Below are positions 54,901 to 63,406 of a DNA stretch of 64,000 nucleotides, one piece after another (the stretch's first letter is position 1; every line of letters starts with the position of its first letter). This stretch comes from Mycolicibacterium sp. P1-18 (GTDB lineage Bacteria > Actinomycetota > Actinomycetes > Mycobacteriales > Mycobacteriaceae): positions 558,001 to 622,000 of the forward strand of contig NZ_NPKR01000004.1 in the NCBI RefSeq assembly GCF_008329535.1, read 5' to 3'. Under the pieces are notes generated by a model. That model was not told where the DNA came from, searched no databases, and saw only the letters and a list, made by a program, of their open reading frames with translations. Made by a program: the position numbers and the translations under genes.

Positions 54901-57869
54901 GTCGCCTCCGTCGCTTGCTGAGTCAACGCGGCATAATCACCGCGGGCGAGAAACAGCGGATTGAACGTCGAGATCAGGCGGTTCCAGGTGGCTTGTAGTT
55001 GTGCCGTCTGCGACAACACCCCTGCAATGAAGCGTTCCCACTCTGACGTTTCGAACCGACGCCATTCTTCGGTGGACACTGGCGCAGCAGTCGATTCCGT
55101 TGTAGCACGGTCGATTAAAGGCGCAACGTCATCCAAGGAACCGACACTCGTCAAGATGTCGAGCGCGGTCGCATTCGCGCGCAACGCCGTGAATGCGGCG
55201 TCGAGGTCGCGCGCTGCGCGACGTATCGAATCGTCGTCCCTAGGGCCGCTAGCTAGGCTCCATGGGTTGGCGGGACGACAATCTCCCGGGCGCACGGTGC
55301 GGCTGAACAGCCGGATGCCATCGCGGTTCGCCGCGAACTGTTCGGGGGTGGTCGCAGCAGCATGAGCTTCGGGAATCGCCGAATCCGACTCGCTGTCAAG
55401 CGATAACACCGTTTCGTACGCCGTCCAGAGCGAGTCACCGAGCGTGTTTCGAGAGTGGACCCGCTCCGGATATTCAGCCAGCGGGACGTGCTTCGACCGG
55501 AACTCGGCGATACGAGCGTCCCATACGCGCTCGTTGTAGTCGGCACGGTATTCGATTGACTCTCGGAGTTGGTTTCGGACTTCGACGACACTTTGGTTGC
55601 GGCCATGAAGGTCGAGCGTGAATGGCTTGAGCCCGATTCCCTCAAGACGCTTCTTGACGACCTCGAGAGCGGCCTGCTTCTCGGCGACGAACAGTACCGA
55701 TCGACCTGCAGCGAGGTTGCGGGCGATGAGGTTGGTGATCGTCTGTGACTTTCCCGTGCCGGGAGGGCCCTCGAGCACGAATGTGCGCCCCTCCGCAGAC
55801 AACGCGATCGCTCGCAGCTGCGAGCCATCGGCGTGGATCGGTGTCGGCTCGGCTGTTTCGTCAACAGCGACCGAGTCGAGGTCGGTCACGCCGAAGGCTC
55901 CGTCGATGTAGCTTTCACCAGGCCGGTGGGTCAGGTGCTCGACGAGCGGACTCTGACTCAGTACCGGCCATGAGTCCGAAAGGTCCTTCCACATTCCAAA
56001 CGTGCCGAACTGACAGATCGCCAGCACCGCCGTCTCGTCGATGCGAAACTCGAGACGGTTTTCGACCAAGCCGGTTCGGATTGCCATGAGAGCCGCGTCG
56101 ATGTCGATTCCCGAGTCATCCAGCGGCGGGCTGCTCAGCGCCGGGATGTCGACGTTGTGCTTGAGCCGCAGCCACTCGACCAGGCAATAGTTCGTGGTGG
56201 CGGCGTTCGTCGAATCGATGACGATCTGGAACGGGCTATTGCCGGTGCCGCCCACCAACTGGACCGGAAGGAGGAAGAGCGGCGCGCGCGCTTCGGAGCC
56301 AGCCGATGTGGTGTGCACCAACGAGCCAAACGTCAGATATAGGTTTGACGCGCCAGTTTCCTCGAGGAGCGTCCGCGCATCGCGTTGCAGGCGCTTGAAT
56401 CGGCGGGCGTAGGCATCCTCGCCCACGGCCACGAATACCGTCTTCTCCTTGCCCAACATTTCGAGCAGGGTGCCGGGGTCGACGTCCTGGGCACTCCGGG
56501 CACCCTGCAGGCGGTAGATGGAGCTGAGGTCGTTGTGGGCCGCGAGCGACATCCGCTTGCCCTCGTGCACGAGGTCGTCAAGCACAGCGAGCCCCTGAGC
56601 GGGGACGACGAGATCGACTACTTGCGCGGAGGGCCGCAGATTCAGAAGGCGATTTCGGGTGCTGAGGTCGAGTAGCGACCTCTTCCACTTCTTGACCCGG
56701 GCTGGCGAGTCGTCGCGGACATCGAGCACCGCGTCGTCAGGCGCTCGTTTCTTGAGCTCCGGCGGCAACTCGAGCACGGCACCCAACGTCTTGTCGGTCT
56801 CGACCTCTTCCACCACGGGCGCTTCTTCGAATGCGCTCGGGAGTGGTCGAACGCTGTCGCGCCGAGCAGTCGAGATGTCGATGACGGCTCGTAGGGTGGC
56901 AGGATTTGCGAAGTGGCGCCGAGCGCTCTCCACAGCCTTCTTGAATGTGCCTTCCGAGCCCTGCTCGTAGAAAATGGCCTCGACGGCGATGGCTCGGTGC
57001 GACTCGAACAGGTTCACCATGGTGTTGGTCTCGGTGAGCGAGGTGTGCTTGAGCGACTCCTCGTTCAGCATGAAGCCGGTGAAGGCGTGGCCGTTGACGA
57101 GCCAGATGAGCGGGTGAAGACCTGTTTGCTCGATGCAGGCCGCATAGGTCACGGCGAGATCGATGCACGTCCCGAAGCGTTCGTCGAGGACCTGTGCCGT
57201 GGTGCGTACCTTCTGGCCGGTGTTCTCGAATGATGCAGGCGGCGAGATGTAGCGGATCTCATGGGTGCGGAGCGCTTCGTATACCGCGGCAGCGATCAAC
57301 GCAGCCCTCTCGGGCCCCTGTTGGTAGGCGTCCAGCGAGCCGCTCGACGTTTGCTTCTGCAGCAGGTCGGAAGCTTCCTCTAGGACTCTCCGCACAGCTC
57401 GCGTGTTCGGTTGGACGAACGCAGCGAGGGAGTCGTAGAAAATCGGTGCATTGAACCATTCATTGTGGGCCAATATCTGAATCGGGATTCGATGGACAAC
57501 CTCGTCCTTGAATCGCTGCGATGCCACGATGACGATCGCGCCCGGATAGCTCTCATTCAGGTGCTTGAGATGGTCTAGATCGGGGACGACGTCGCTCAAG
57601 TCGCTCCACGTGTGTGTCGCTCCTGGCAGTAGCTCTCCAGCGAGCGACCGTATCCACTCTGGGGCAAGTTCACCGTCGCTGCCGTAAAGGCGAACTGATA
57701 GCTGCAGACCGGTCACGGGCACGTCGGAATCGTTCGTGACCGCTATCTCGGTGATTAGCGGCACGCGGTTATGAATGAGCGCGAGATTCACTGCAGGCTG
57801 AGCGTGCACTTCGATACGCGAGCCGTTCCGCTCGATCACGTGAGCTGGCCAGATAGCTGTATCGGACAT
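51903..57869 (-). CDS. Giant DUF4011/SF1 helicase/DUF3320 protein with transglutaminase-like N-domain
   Basis: ATG 57869 ('MSDTAIWPAHVI') gives 1988 residues. TTG 57896 is an alternative. Residues about 190-260 hold a transglutaminase-like core with Cys in 'RFGTCIDLAVTYAACIEQTG' and His in 'LVNGHAFTGFML'. A DUF4011 segment begins 'KKWKRSLLDLSTRNRLLNLR'. Superfamily 1 helicase motifs follow: 'EGPPGTGKSQTITNL' near 697, 'LVVFDEASQITVAQAIGAL' near 1320, 'IWLSWHYRSRDESLIAFSN', 'NVQGDERDVILFSTAF' and 'LNVAVTRARAKVIVFTSFD'. Next comes a PD-(D/E)XK-like domain ('LSEFVVDIAVRDPQSSRWQV') and a C-terminal DUF3320 ('ALSRLVRNVVHRFGFDRAA'). Such giants recur in defence islands. Presumed action on foreign DNA is inference. 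Confidence 0.85.
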   Translation of the reverse strand: MSDTAIWPAHVIERNGSRIEVHAQPAVNLALIHNRVPLITEIAVTNDSDVPVTGLQLSVRLYGSDGELAPEWIRSLAGELLPGATHTWSDLSDVVPDLDHLKHLNESYPGAIVIVASQRFKDEVVHRIPIQILAHNEWFNAPIFYDSLAAFVQPNTRAVRRVLEEASDLLQKQTSSGSLDAYQQGPERAALIAAAVYEALRTHEIRYISPPASFENTGQKVRTTAQVLDERFGTCIDLAVTYAACIEQTGLHPLIWLVNGHAFTGFMLNEESLKHTSLTETNTMVNLFESHRAIAVEAIFYEQGSEGTFKKAVESARRHFANPATLRAVIDISTARRDSVRPLPSAFEEAPVVEEVETDKTLGAVLELPPELKKRAPDDAVLDVRDDSPARVKKWKRSLLDLSTRNRLLNLRPSAQVVDLVVPAQGLAVLDDLVHEGKRMSLAAHNDLSSIYRLQGARSAQDVDPGTLLEMLGKEKTVFVAVGEDAYARRFKRLQRDARTLLEETGASNLYLTFGSLVHTTSAGSEARAPLFLLPVQLVGGTGNSPFQIVIDSTNAATTNYCLVEWLRLKHNVDIPALSSPPLDDSGIDIDAALMAIRTGLVENRLEFRIDETAVLAICQFGTFGMWKDLSDSWPVLSQSPLVEHLTHRPGESYIDGAFGVTDLDSVAVDETAEPTPIHADGSQLRAIALSAEGRTFVLEGPPGTGKSQTITNLIARNLAAGRSVLFVAEKQAALEVVKKRLEGIGLKPFTLDLHGRNQSVVEVRNQLRESIEYRADYNERVWDARIAEFRSKHVPLAEYPERVHSRNTLGDSLWTAYETVLSLDSESDSAIPEAHAAATTPEQFAANRDGIRLFSRTVRPGDCRPANPWSLASGPRDDDSIRRAARDLDAAFTALRANATALDILTSVGSLDDVAPLIDRATTESTAAPVSTEEWRRFETSEWERFIAGVLSQTAQLQATWNRLISTFNPLFLARGDYAALTQQATEATRGLLGRKKREEQFGRNLAAVALPGVSLTAEAAIPLLSSVPSARDHSAHVDAQMRQGLGSMAPQVWDPLSPTAIPDLQRQLDYIRASVEYARRYPLQWNIVRSGVRIDKPIVDSLNQVVHAWRGWLQELGATDSSVAGWRGDAMWLEAWARDHDTWMEELREHGPDLPRRIARAETALNPLRRSGLDDFVSRLLDGSIPAAEAEFAYLAGAAQSSMKERLKAHHLDGFDPQVRGGETADFNDVATRLRREQSSALPARIMRQRPFRLGELKGKIGELRRQLDLRRQGKSVRRLMEDYGSEILSATPCFFVSPASLAQFVPPGSLTFDLVVFDEASQITVAQAIGALGRGKSAIVVGDSQQMPPTAFGQVTTNRDDDEDEADDEVVPEDLDSILTECVESSVPRIWLSWHYRSRDESLIAFSNEKYYEGKLASLPAPGGHSTTGLELRKVGGHFNREDRKNDFRTNRVEAEAIVAEIRSLVSATKSQQSIGVVTFNRQQQELILDLLEATGDQQIIHLLKPDTENGIFVKNLENVQGDERDVILFSTAFSKRPGDQNMPLNFGPLTRFGGEKRLNVAVTRARAKVIVFTSFDPSDIDLSRTRSVGMAHLKAYLEAAAAASGDDALASVNSDRGQPEKIQETIASALQAAGLEVAIDYGLSEFVVDIAVRDPQSSRWQVAVMLDGPRWARRATVADRELTPSLLDSMMGWAACERVWLPEWIKDSDSVVRRVRAAIDEANADEARRAEEEATAEPVGLSVEDDPDADITTVGATHVVHIPPIEQPDKAEQPVDIDPVSPVAHVAASLTAVSPAADRGVRAPYVAAPTTSVGSRDELDHPEWQSVRARIQDAVRESVEIEGPIALSRLVRNVVHRFGFDRAAAKRQEAVRQFVPADLIYEDEMGSFVWPADLDRVEWTGFRTTPSGYFRPLDEVAGEEIVNALVYAARDGVKDQEQLMRDTLSFFDQSRLTKQTADRLELCISRAERLGKLIRRGAGYVSAT

Positions 57870-58227
57870 GTTCCCCTCGAGTGCGATGGCGCTCAACTAC
57901 TGACAAGCGCAACTAAATAATCCCCGCTAGCGGAGCTTAGGCCAGCTCACTGACACGTGCGATTGTGTTCTGCACATCGGCGTCAAATCATGAGGTCCTC
58001 GCCTGCAGCGAAGGGCTCAAGAGCCCCGCGTCGGCGCTTCGTCGTTGCCCTGAAGCCGATCCTGCAAGTCAGGCAAGTTGCCAGCTACGTTTCGACACCA
58101 ATTGGCAGCGACGCGACGTCATCGGGATGGCCGCGAAGTCAGACGCGACCTTGCTCGCCTACCGCGCCATCACCAGCGACGCGCGCAACTGGCATCCGTG
58201 CAAGGTAACGCTCCGCTGCGACCCGCT
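57870..58227 (-). other. Intergenic region
   Basis: About 360 bases separate the giant helicase gene from the membrane-protein gene. It should contain the promoter of the giant gene. Short open frames here have no recognisable content. I see no tRNA, repeat or attachment-site duplication. Confidence 0.5.
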
Positions 58228-58833
58228 CTATCGCGCACCCGGGTCGTCGCTTAAAAGCTTCCGCTGACCCATTGCGTACGCGCTCAGGTACAGGACTGCG
58301 AAGATGCCCACGGTGACAACTGTGACGAGTACGAATTGCGGTGTCTGCCTTCGAGCGACGGGATTGCCAGCTCGTCCGTCGACGAAGCCGAACACCACCG
58401 AAACGAGTACCATCACGGCAGCCATCACCGCTGCCAACCGGGGTTCCTCCCGCGCGATGACGTAATGGCCGACGTTGAACGTACAGAGCGCCATGCCCGG
58501 AAGCATGAACCACCAGAGCTTCCGTGCCGACGTCAGCAGTCCATCGTCTGCGGCGTCGCCACGCCGAGAAGGTGCGTCGGTGTCGCTAACCGGGTGGTCT
58601 GCCTGAACGTCCGTTTTGTAGGCGGCGTAGCTCTTCCCGTTTAGCTTGAGATACGGACTCGAAAAGTAGGCGGTCCCCAACGTCATGAAAGCAACGAAAC
58701 CCGAAATCTGGGCGCCGCTCTTTACATCCGGAGGGGATGGGATGAAGAACGCCGACACCACGGCAACCAGCAGACCCACCCAGAACATCCGGCGTCCAAA
58801 CGCATGGTTCCTACGCGGAGCGAACAGTGGCAA
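58228..58833 (-). CDS. Membrane protein (5' end probably frameshifted)
   Basis: From TTG 58833 the protein has 201 residues with membrane segments 'RMFWVGLLVAVVSAFFI', 'FMLPGMALCTFNVGHYVI', 'AAVMAAVMVLVSVVFGF' and 'LVTVVTVGIFAVLYLSAYA', and a polar loop around 75-105. The same frame continues upstream with another hydrophobic segment 'VNVLFVIATFVGLSLPLFAP' but lacks a start codon. ATG 58891 joins it if one base at 58882 is removed ('MTRRTVNVLF'). So the natural gene is likely 58228-58891 with a one-base insertion or sequence error. It is the last gene of the type VII-associated operon and could be an immunity or transport accessory. No family is recognised. Confidence 0.6.
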   Translation of the reverse strand: MPLFAPRRNHAFGRRMFWVGLLVAVVSAFFIPSPPDVKSGAQISGFVAFMTLGTAYFSSPYLKLNGKSYAAYKTDVQADHPVSDTDAPSRRGDAADDGLLTSARKLWWFMLPGMALCTFNVGHYVIAREEPRLAAVMAAVMVLVSVVFGFVDGRAGNPVARRQTPQFVLVTVVTVGIFAVLYLSAYAMGQRKLLSDDPGAR

Positions 58834-58932
58834 TGAGAGTCCGACGAACGTCGCAATTACAAAGAGAACGTTGACGGTTCTACCTCGTCATCTCAGCTTG
58901 CTTCCCACCGAAGTCACTCGCCGCGTCCGAGA

Positions 58933-59238
58933 TCAAATGAGCCCGACGCCCTGAACCAGAAGATACAACGGTATGAAGAAGATCAATGCAGCCGGACCGG
59001 CGATGCACCCGATTATCATCCCGCGTCCAATCTCGCGGAGCCTCCCATGGCGGCTAGCGAGAAACGCCGACACGCCTAGGTCCACCAGGAGAGCGGGAAT
59101 CAAGAATACGGCGAGATAGAACCATGGCAACAACGTCCACGTCACGAATTCGATGACGAGGATATTGGTCAACGCGGCCGCGAATCCGAGTGGTCCATAG
59201 TGACGAACTGGACGATGCAGCTCGGGGTTGTTCACCAT
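58933..59238 (-). CDS. Small membrane protein, 101 aa
   Basis: ATG 59238 overlaps the stop of the preceding membrane-protein gene by seven bases, so translation is coupled. The frame is open to 59514, but the upstream part is antisense-like nonsense. The product 'MVNNPELHRPVRHYGPLG' has three membrane segments: 'FAAALTNILVIEFVTW', 'FYLAVFLIPALLVDLGVSAF' and 'IGCIAGPAALIFFIPLYLLV'. No family is recognised. Confidence 0.6.
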   Translation of the reverse strand: MVNNPELHRPVRHYGPLGFAAALTNILVIEFVTWTLLPWFYLAVFLIPALLVDLGVSAFLASRHGRLREIGRGMIIGCIAGPAALIFFIPLYLLVQGVGLI

Positions 59239-59555
59239 CCGATGATCCAAGAACCGAAGATGACGGCACCGACGACCGCGACGAGACACGATCCGACGAT
59301 GCTGATCGCAATTCCTTGGGAGGCAGGGGTCCGGCGGGCTAATAGCGCAGCGCTGACCGCTGCCGACAGCAGCACGGTGGCACCCGCGCCAAGTGAAAAC
59401 TGACCGACGCCGTGCAGGTTTGACCAGTACTTGCCTAGCAGCCAGGAGATCGCAACCGCGACGCCCAAGATGACCTGGATCGCGAATGGCGCCGCCCACG
59501 TAGCGGTGCGCCACACGCTTTCATCCCGGATGCGGAACGACGGAAAGGTGGTCAT
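59232..59555 (-). CDS. Small membrane protein, 107 aa
   Basis: ATG 59555 gives a 107-residue protein with three hydrophobic segments: 'AAPFAIQVILGVAVAISWLL', 'FSLGAGATVLLSAAVSAALL' and 'IAISIVGSCLVAVVGAVIFG'. The first 20 residues are polar and probably cytoplasmic. It starts 25 bases after the type VII-associated gene and overlaps the next membrane-protein gene. The pair of small membrane proteins after a presumed secreted protein could be immunity or export accessories, which is inference. Confidence 0.6.
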   Translation of the reverse strand: MTTFPSFRIRDESVWRTATWAAPFAIQVILGVAVAISWLLGKYWSNLHGVGQFSLGAGATVLLSAAVSAALLARRTPASQGIAISIVGSCLVAVVGAVIFGSWIIGW

Positions 59556-59579
59556 ACGAACTGGCCCTTGGCTCTCTTG

Positions 59580-61059
59580 TCAGACCTGGGTGCCTTCGCG
59601 CGGCGCCTGGGACACGATCGGCGGACTGGTGACGGGACCTGCTTCCGTTGACGGCAGCGGAATTTGGACATCGTACTTGGGGTTCCATGCGCCGGTATCG
59701 AACGGCGCAAAGGCACGCCCTCCGATACCGACGTCGTGGTGCTCGGGAAGGTTGACCATGGGACCAGTCGAGTTCCCGGCGATTGCGGGATCAATCAGCA
59801 CGGTTCGCGTCGATCCGTCGGGCAAATCTTGGTAGACCTCCATCGACGGATAATTGGTTCGGGTGCCATCGACGTGCACACCATCGGCCGAGGGCGTGAA
59901 GACAAGGTCGCCATTTACGGTCCACGGATTGTCCGAGAGCGGCCATGGTGGGTTCTGAGCGATTTCCGGAGCGAATGGATTAGCGGCGTCAAACTTGATG
60001 CGGACGGCACCATCACTGTTTTGTTGGACAACCGCCTCAGGTATGCCAACTCTCACTTGCCCGGGCCCACCAGTTTCGTTCAGTTCGATCGACGGGTTCT
60101 GTCGCACTACTACCAAGCCGTTTTCGTAGTCGATGTAGGTCGTGACCTTGCTGTCTGCAGGATCGAAGTGCGGATCGGCTACTCGACCGTTGCCAAAGTC
60201 CCGCTTGAATGGGCCGCTGATGACGTCACGCTGTTCAATCCACTGTGAAGCGCGAACTACCCCCTGCCCTGGGACCGGGGTAATCCGGGTTTTCGCGGAT
60301 CTCGGGTACCGCGCCCGGAGTCCTCGGGTCGTAGGTGTGGGGGTCCAGCACCGCTGCAGTGGTCCAGTCCGATGACGAGGTCGGCTCGCGGCCAAACATC
60401 TCCCTGAAGGCGTTCTTCTCGTTTTGACGCCGGTCTGCCTCAGGCTCGAGTGGCCCTGGCGGGCCTTGTTTGAAGTCGACTGCCTGAAACGCGCCGTCTT
60501 TAGGCTCAGCGTTCTCGCCGTCGAAGCGGATACCTCTCAGATCCGACGCCTTCTGTGCGAGCTGCCGTCCAATCAGGCCATCGGTCTGAACGAGACGCTC
60601 GGCGTTCCAACGAATGTCTTCGGCGAATTCACTCGCCGCAGTGTGGCGCGCAGCAGCCGTGTCCAGATCGAAGTCACGGATATCGCTCACCGACAGGTCT
60701 TCGCTGACCATGAATCCGTTCGCTTCGGCTTCGGCGACGGCGTCCAATGCCGCTTTCTGCGCCGCACGCACATCACCAGCGCCTCTTTCGGCGATGTCAG
60801 CGGCGTCCCGCTGGACGACGCCTTGTCGGCTCGCTATCGCAAGGTCGGTTGTGGCGCGTTGCAGAGCGGCATCCTTCGCCTCGCCAACCCACTCGGTGCC
60901 CCCAGGCGAGGCGATGTTTGCACGATTCTGCTCAAGGAGATCGTCGGATTGTACTGCCGCAGAGCGCCATCGAGAAGCAGCAGCTGTCAAATGGGCACTT
61001 TGCCAGTTCTCTATCTGGGACTTGGTAGGCGCAACTGACGCGGAGGACTGCGGGGTCAC
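59580..61059 (-). pseudogene. Type VII secretion-associated protein, interrupted by a single-base frameshift
   Basis: Two overlapping frames make one mycobacterial-type protein of about 490 residues. The first (60235-61059, 274 residues) is a long helical LXG/WXG-like N-domain ('IENWQSAHLTAAASRWRS') ending 'LDPHTYDPRTPGAVPEIREN'. The second (from about 60300 to 59580) continues with 'TPVPGQGVVRASQWIEQRD', 'TTYIDYENGLVVVRQNPSI' and 'GDLVFTPSADGVHVDGT'. The join is 'REN...' to 'ITPVPGQGVV'. Removing one base from the TTTT run at 60290-60293 (AAAA on the coding strand) restores a single frame. The second frame has no start codon near the join, so it is not an independent gene. It overlaps the secretion-target gene upstream by four bases. 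Possibly a secreted effector. Role unknown. Confidence 0.72.
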
Positions 61060-61328
61060 ATTGAGTTCGCGATCCTTCTCTCTGCCTGCGAGTCGGTCAC
61101 ATCGTAGGCATCGGCCCCCGTCACCAAGTCCTCCGCGTTGAACTGGATACGTTCCGATTGGCGCGTTCGAACGTCGAGTACAGCTTCATTCATCAACGCA
61201 ACGCCCGCGTGACTGGGCTGATCTCCCGCAGTCGAGTCTCCGCTGCCCCCGTCGGCCAAGGCGGAAGCGATCGAAACACTGCGGCCCGCTCCTTGCTTCA
61301 AGCCCGCTGGGTCAACTGACAAAGTCAC
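61056..61328 (-). CDS. Small type VII secretion-target protein (ESX/EspC-like)
   Basis: The frame is open to GTG 61337. GTG 61328 ('VTLSVDPAGLKQG') lies eight bases after a GGGGG run and matches the usual N-terminus of such proteins. The 90-residue product is Ala/Ser/Gly-rich and helical, with 'ASALADGGSGDSTAG' in the middle and 'FNAEDLVTGADAYDVTDSQ' at the end. This layout is typical of the DUF2580/EspC-like small proteins encoded next to larger ESX substrates in mycobacteria and relatives. It is coupled to the following gene by a four-base overlap and begins 13 bases after the nagB frame ends. Probably secreted with the adjacent large protein. Confidence 0.65.
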   Translation of the reverse strand: MTLSVDPAGLKQGAGRSVSIASALADGGSGDSTAGDQPSHAGVALMNEAVLDVRTRQSERIQFNAEDLVTGADAYDVTDSQAERRIANSM

Positions 61329-61340
61329 CCAGACCACCCC

Positions 61341-62101
61341 CTAACGTCCCTCCCCGCCATTCTGCCGCACACCAGCAGGGCCCTCGGACATCAATACCGC
61401 AGCCCCCTCATCCACCACCACAGTCACCATCGGATGCAACTGCAACACCGACGCCGGGCACTCCGGCGTAACGGGCCCTCCAGTGCCGCCGCCACCGCCG
61501 CCGCCTTGTGCTCCCCCGTCGCGATCAACACCAGGTGCCGGGCCGAGCTGATCGTGCCCAACCCCTGCGTGATGACCCGGCGAGGCACCTCGTCCACGCT
61601 CGCGAAGAACCGGGCGTTGTCCTGGCGCGTCCGTGACGTCAACGTCGTCACCCGCGTCCGTGAGTCCAAGGCGGACCCCGGCTCGTTGAACCCGATGTGC
61701 CCGTTGGCGCCGATGCCCAGCAGCTGCACGTCGACCGGGCCTGACGACACGACCAGCTCGTCGTAAGACGCTGCGGCAGAACCCAAGTCCGATGCAAGAC
61801 CGTCCGGTCCGAACACACCCCCGAGGTCGACATGCGACGCGAACTCCGCCCGGATCACCTGTGCGTACGACTGCGGATGCCCCGCCGGGAGCCCCACGTA
61901 CTCGTCCAGTAAAAACGCCCGGACCGCCGCGAACGACAACCCCTCCTCGCGGTGCCGGCGGATCAGCTCCCGGTACATCGACAGCGGCGACGACCCCGTC
62001 GCCAACCCCAACCGCAACGCACCCGACCGCACCGCCCGGTCGAAGACGTCGGCCACGGTCACCCCGCACGCCGCCTCGTCGCGCTCCACGATGACGTCCA
62101 C
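61341..62101 (-). pseudogene. nagB: Glucosamine-6-phosphate deaminase NagB, frameshifted near the 3' end
   Basis: GTG 62101 shares a base with the ROK stop (TAGTG). The main frame has 'LRLGLATGSSPLSMYREL', 'FLLDEYVGLPAGHPQSY', 'VDVQLLGIGANGHIGFNEPG' and 'LVLIATGEHKAAAVAAALEG', the hallmarks of NagB, which converts glucosamine-6-phosphate to fructose-6-phosphate and ammonia. After 'ALEGP' the true tail 'VTPECPASVLQLHPMVTVVV' continues in another frame to TAG 61341. One G missing in the GGGCCC tract at 61473-61478 explains it. As given, the protein ends with a missense tail about 15 residues later. The active-site region is intact. Either a recent mutation or a sequence error. Confidence 0.8.
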
Positions 62102-63297
62102 TACCGCCCCAACACCCGTCGCTCGAACACCAGGTCCCACGCCGTGTCCATCGCCGTCGCGATCGCCCCGACCAGGACCGCGTCGTCCCCCAGCTCGCCC
62201 CCGACGATGTCGGGCACCAACGGAATCGTCTCGGCCAGCTCGCGGCGCATCGGGTCGGCCAGCAGGTCGACGTTGCGACCGATGCCGCCCGCCAACACGA
62301 TCAGCCCCGGGTCCAGCACCGCGGTCACCACCGAGACCACCCGCGCCAGCTTGGACGCCTCGTCGGCCACCACCCGTAACGCACGACCATCACCGGAACG
62401 GGCCGCCTCGAACACCGCCTTGGCCGTCGACAACGAAAGCCCCGCCGAGCGGGCCGCCGACACCACCGCGTCACCGGCCGCCACCACCTCCACCGGCCCG
62501 GGCCGGTGCGACGTCACCCCGGCCGGGACACGACCGTAGGGCAGGTCGGCGATCTCCCCCGCCGCGCCGCGCGCCCCGCGGAACAGGTTGCCGCCGAGCA
62601 GGATTCCCAGGCCGATGCCGGTACCCACGGTCAGGCAGGCCACCACGTCGACGCCCTGCGCCGCCCCGCGGGCGTGCTCGCCGACGGCACACAGATTCGC
62701 GTCGTTCTCCACCAGCACCGTCGAGCCGTTGGCGCCGAGCAGCGCCATCAGCTCACCGAGCAGCCCGCGCCGCTCCCAGCCGGGCAGGTTCGGCGAGCGG
62801 TGCACCGTGCCGGCGGCGGTGTCGGGGATGCCCGGCGTGCCGACCACGGTGACCACGATGTCGTCGTCCGCCAGCCCGGCTTCGGCGACGGCCTTCGCGA
62901 CCGAATCGCCGACGGTGCGCACGAGCATGGCCCCCGACCGGCTGCGGTTGGGCTGCTCGACCCGGGCGACGACGACACCGTCCAGGTCGGCGACCGCAAC
63001 GTGCAGCGCGCGGCGTCCGACGTCGACCCCGACGATGTAGCCCGCGTCCGGTGCGGTCCGGTAGATCACCGCCGCCCGGCCCGGGCGGTCCAGCCGCCGG
63101 CCGATTGGGCGCACCAGGCCGTGTTCCTCCAGGTCGACGAGCGCTTGTCCCACAGTCGGTTTCGACAATCCGGTCGCGGCGGCAATCTCCGGCCGGGTGG
63201 CCTCGCCGTGCTCACGGAGCCGGTCGAGCACCAGCCGCTGGTTGAGCGCGCGCATGTTCGCCGGGGTGCCCGCCTGCGGTGCCGTACGGCCGTCCAC
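62101..63297 (-). CDS. ROK-family transcriptional repressor/sugar-kinase-like protein
   Basis: GTG 63297 with GGGGAGG just upstream starts a 398-residue protein of normal ROK length. The frame stays open further, but that part runs through the promoter region. An N-terminal winged helix-turn-helix is visible ('RPEIAAATGLSKPTVGQAL', residues about 32-50). The ROK/hexokinase-like body has 'YIVGVDVGRRALHVAVADLD', 'VLVENDANLCAVGEHARG', 'VACLTVGTGIGLGILLGGNL' and 'GARGAAGEIADLPYG'. The zinc-binding cysteine cluster of ROK kinases is absent here, so it is a NagC-like regulator rather than a kinase. It is coupled to nagB, implying control of amino-sugar use. A palindrome lies in its divergent promoter. 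Confidence 0.85.
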   Translation of the reverse strand: MDGRTAPQAGTPANMRALNQRLVLDRLREHGEATRPEIAAATGLSKPTVGQALVDLEEHGLVRPIGRRLDRPGRAAVIYRTAPDAGYIVGVDVGRRALHVAVADLDGVVVARVEQPNRSRSGAMLVRTVGDSVAKAVAEAGLADDDIVVTVVGTPGIPDTAAGTVHRSPNLPGWERRGLLGELMALLGANGSTVLVENDANLCAVGEHARGAAQGVDVVACLTVGTGIGLGILLGGNLFRGARGAAGEIADLPYGRVPAGVTSHRPGPVEVVAAGDAVVSAARSAGLSLSTAKAVFEAARSGDGRALRVVADEASKLARVVSVVTAVLDPGLIVLAGGIGRNVDLLADPMRRELAETIPLVPDIVGGELGDDAVLVGAIATAMDTAWDLVFERRVLGR

Positions 63298-63363
63298 CGC
63301 CACCTCCCCTGCCGTCGACTCCGGAAATTTACACGTGAACTGTCGCACACTCGCGCCGAATAT

Positions 63364-63382
63364 GTTAAGAAACTTTACTAAC
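63364..63382. promoter_or_regulatory. Putative ROK-repressor operator palindrome
   Basis: The 19-base element GTTAAGAAACTTTACTAAC is an imperfect palindrome: seven of nine base pairs match around the central C. Its GTTA...AAACTTT...TAAC form is what I recall for operators of actinobacterial ROK repressors. It lies between the divergent ROK gene (start 63297) and permease gene (start 63407), so the repressor could control both itself and the permease. Confidence 0.6.
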
Positions 63383-63406
63383 AAACTACAACGAAGGAGG
63401 TGCGTG

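Noticed and set aside
60235..60395. Separate second gene starting inside the T7SS frame overlap
   Set aside because: The second frame has no ATG, GTG or TTG near the point where coding similarity begins, and removing one base merges both frames, so one interrupted gene is the simpler reading.
62506..63381. Plus-strand frame of 291 codons over the ROK gene
   Set aside because: The ROK motifs on the minus strand are complete. The plus-strand product is Arg/Asp-rich without domain signal.
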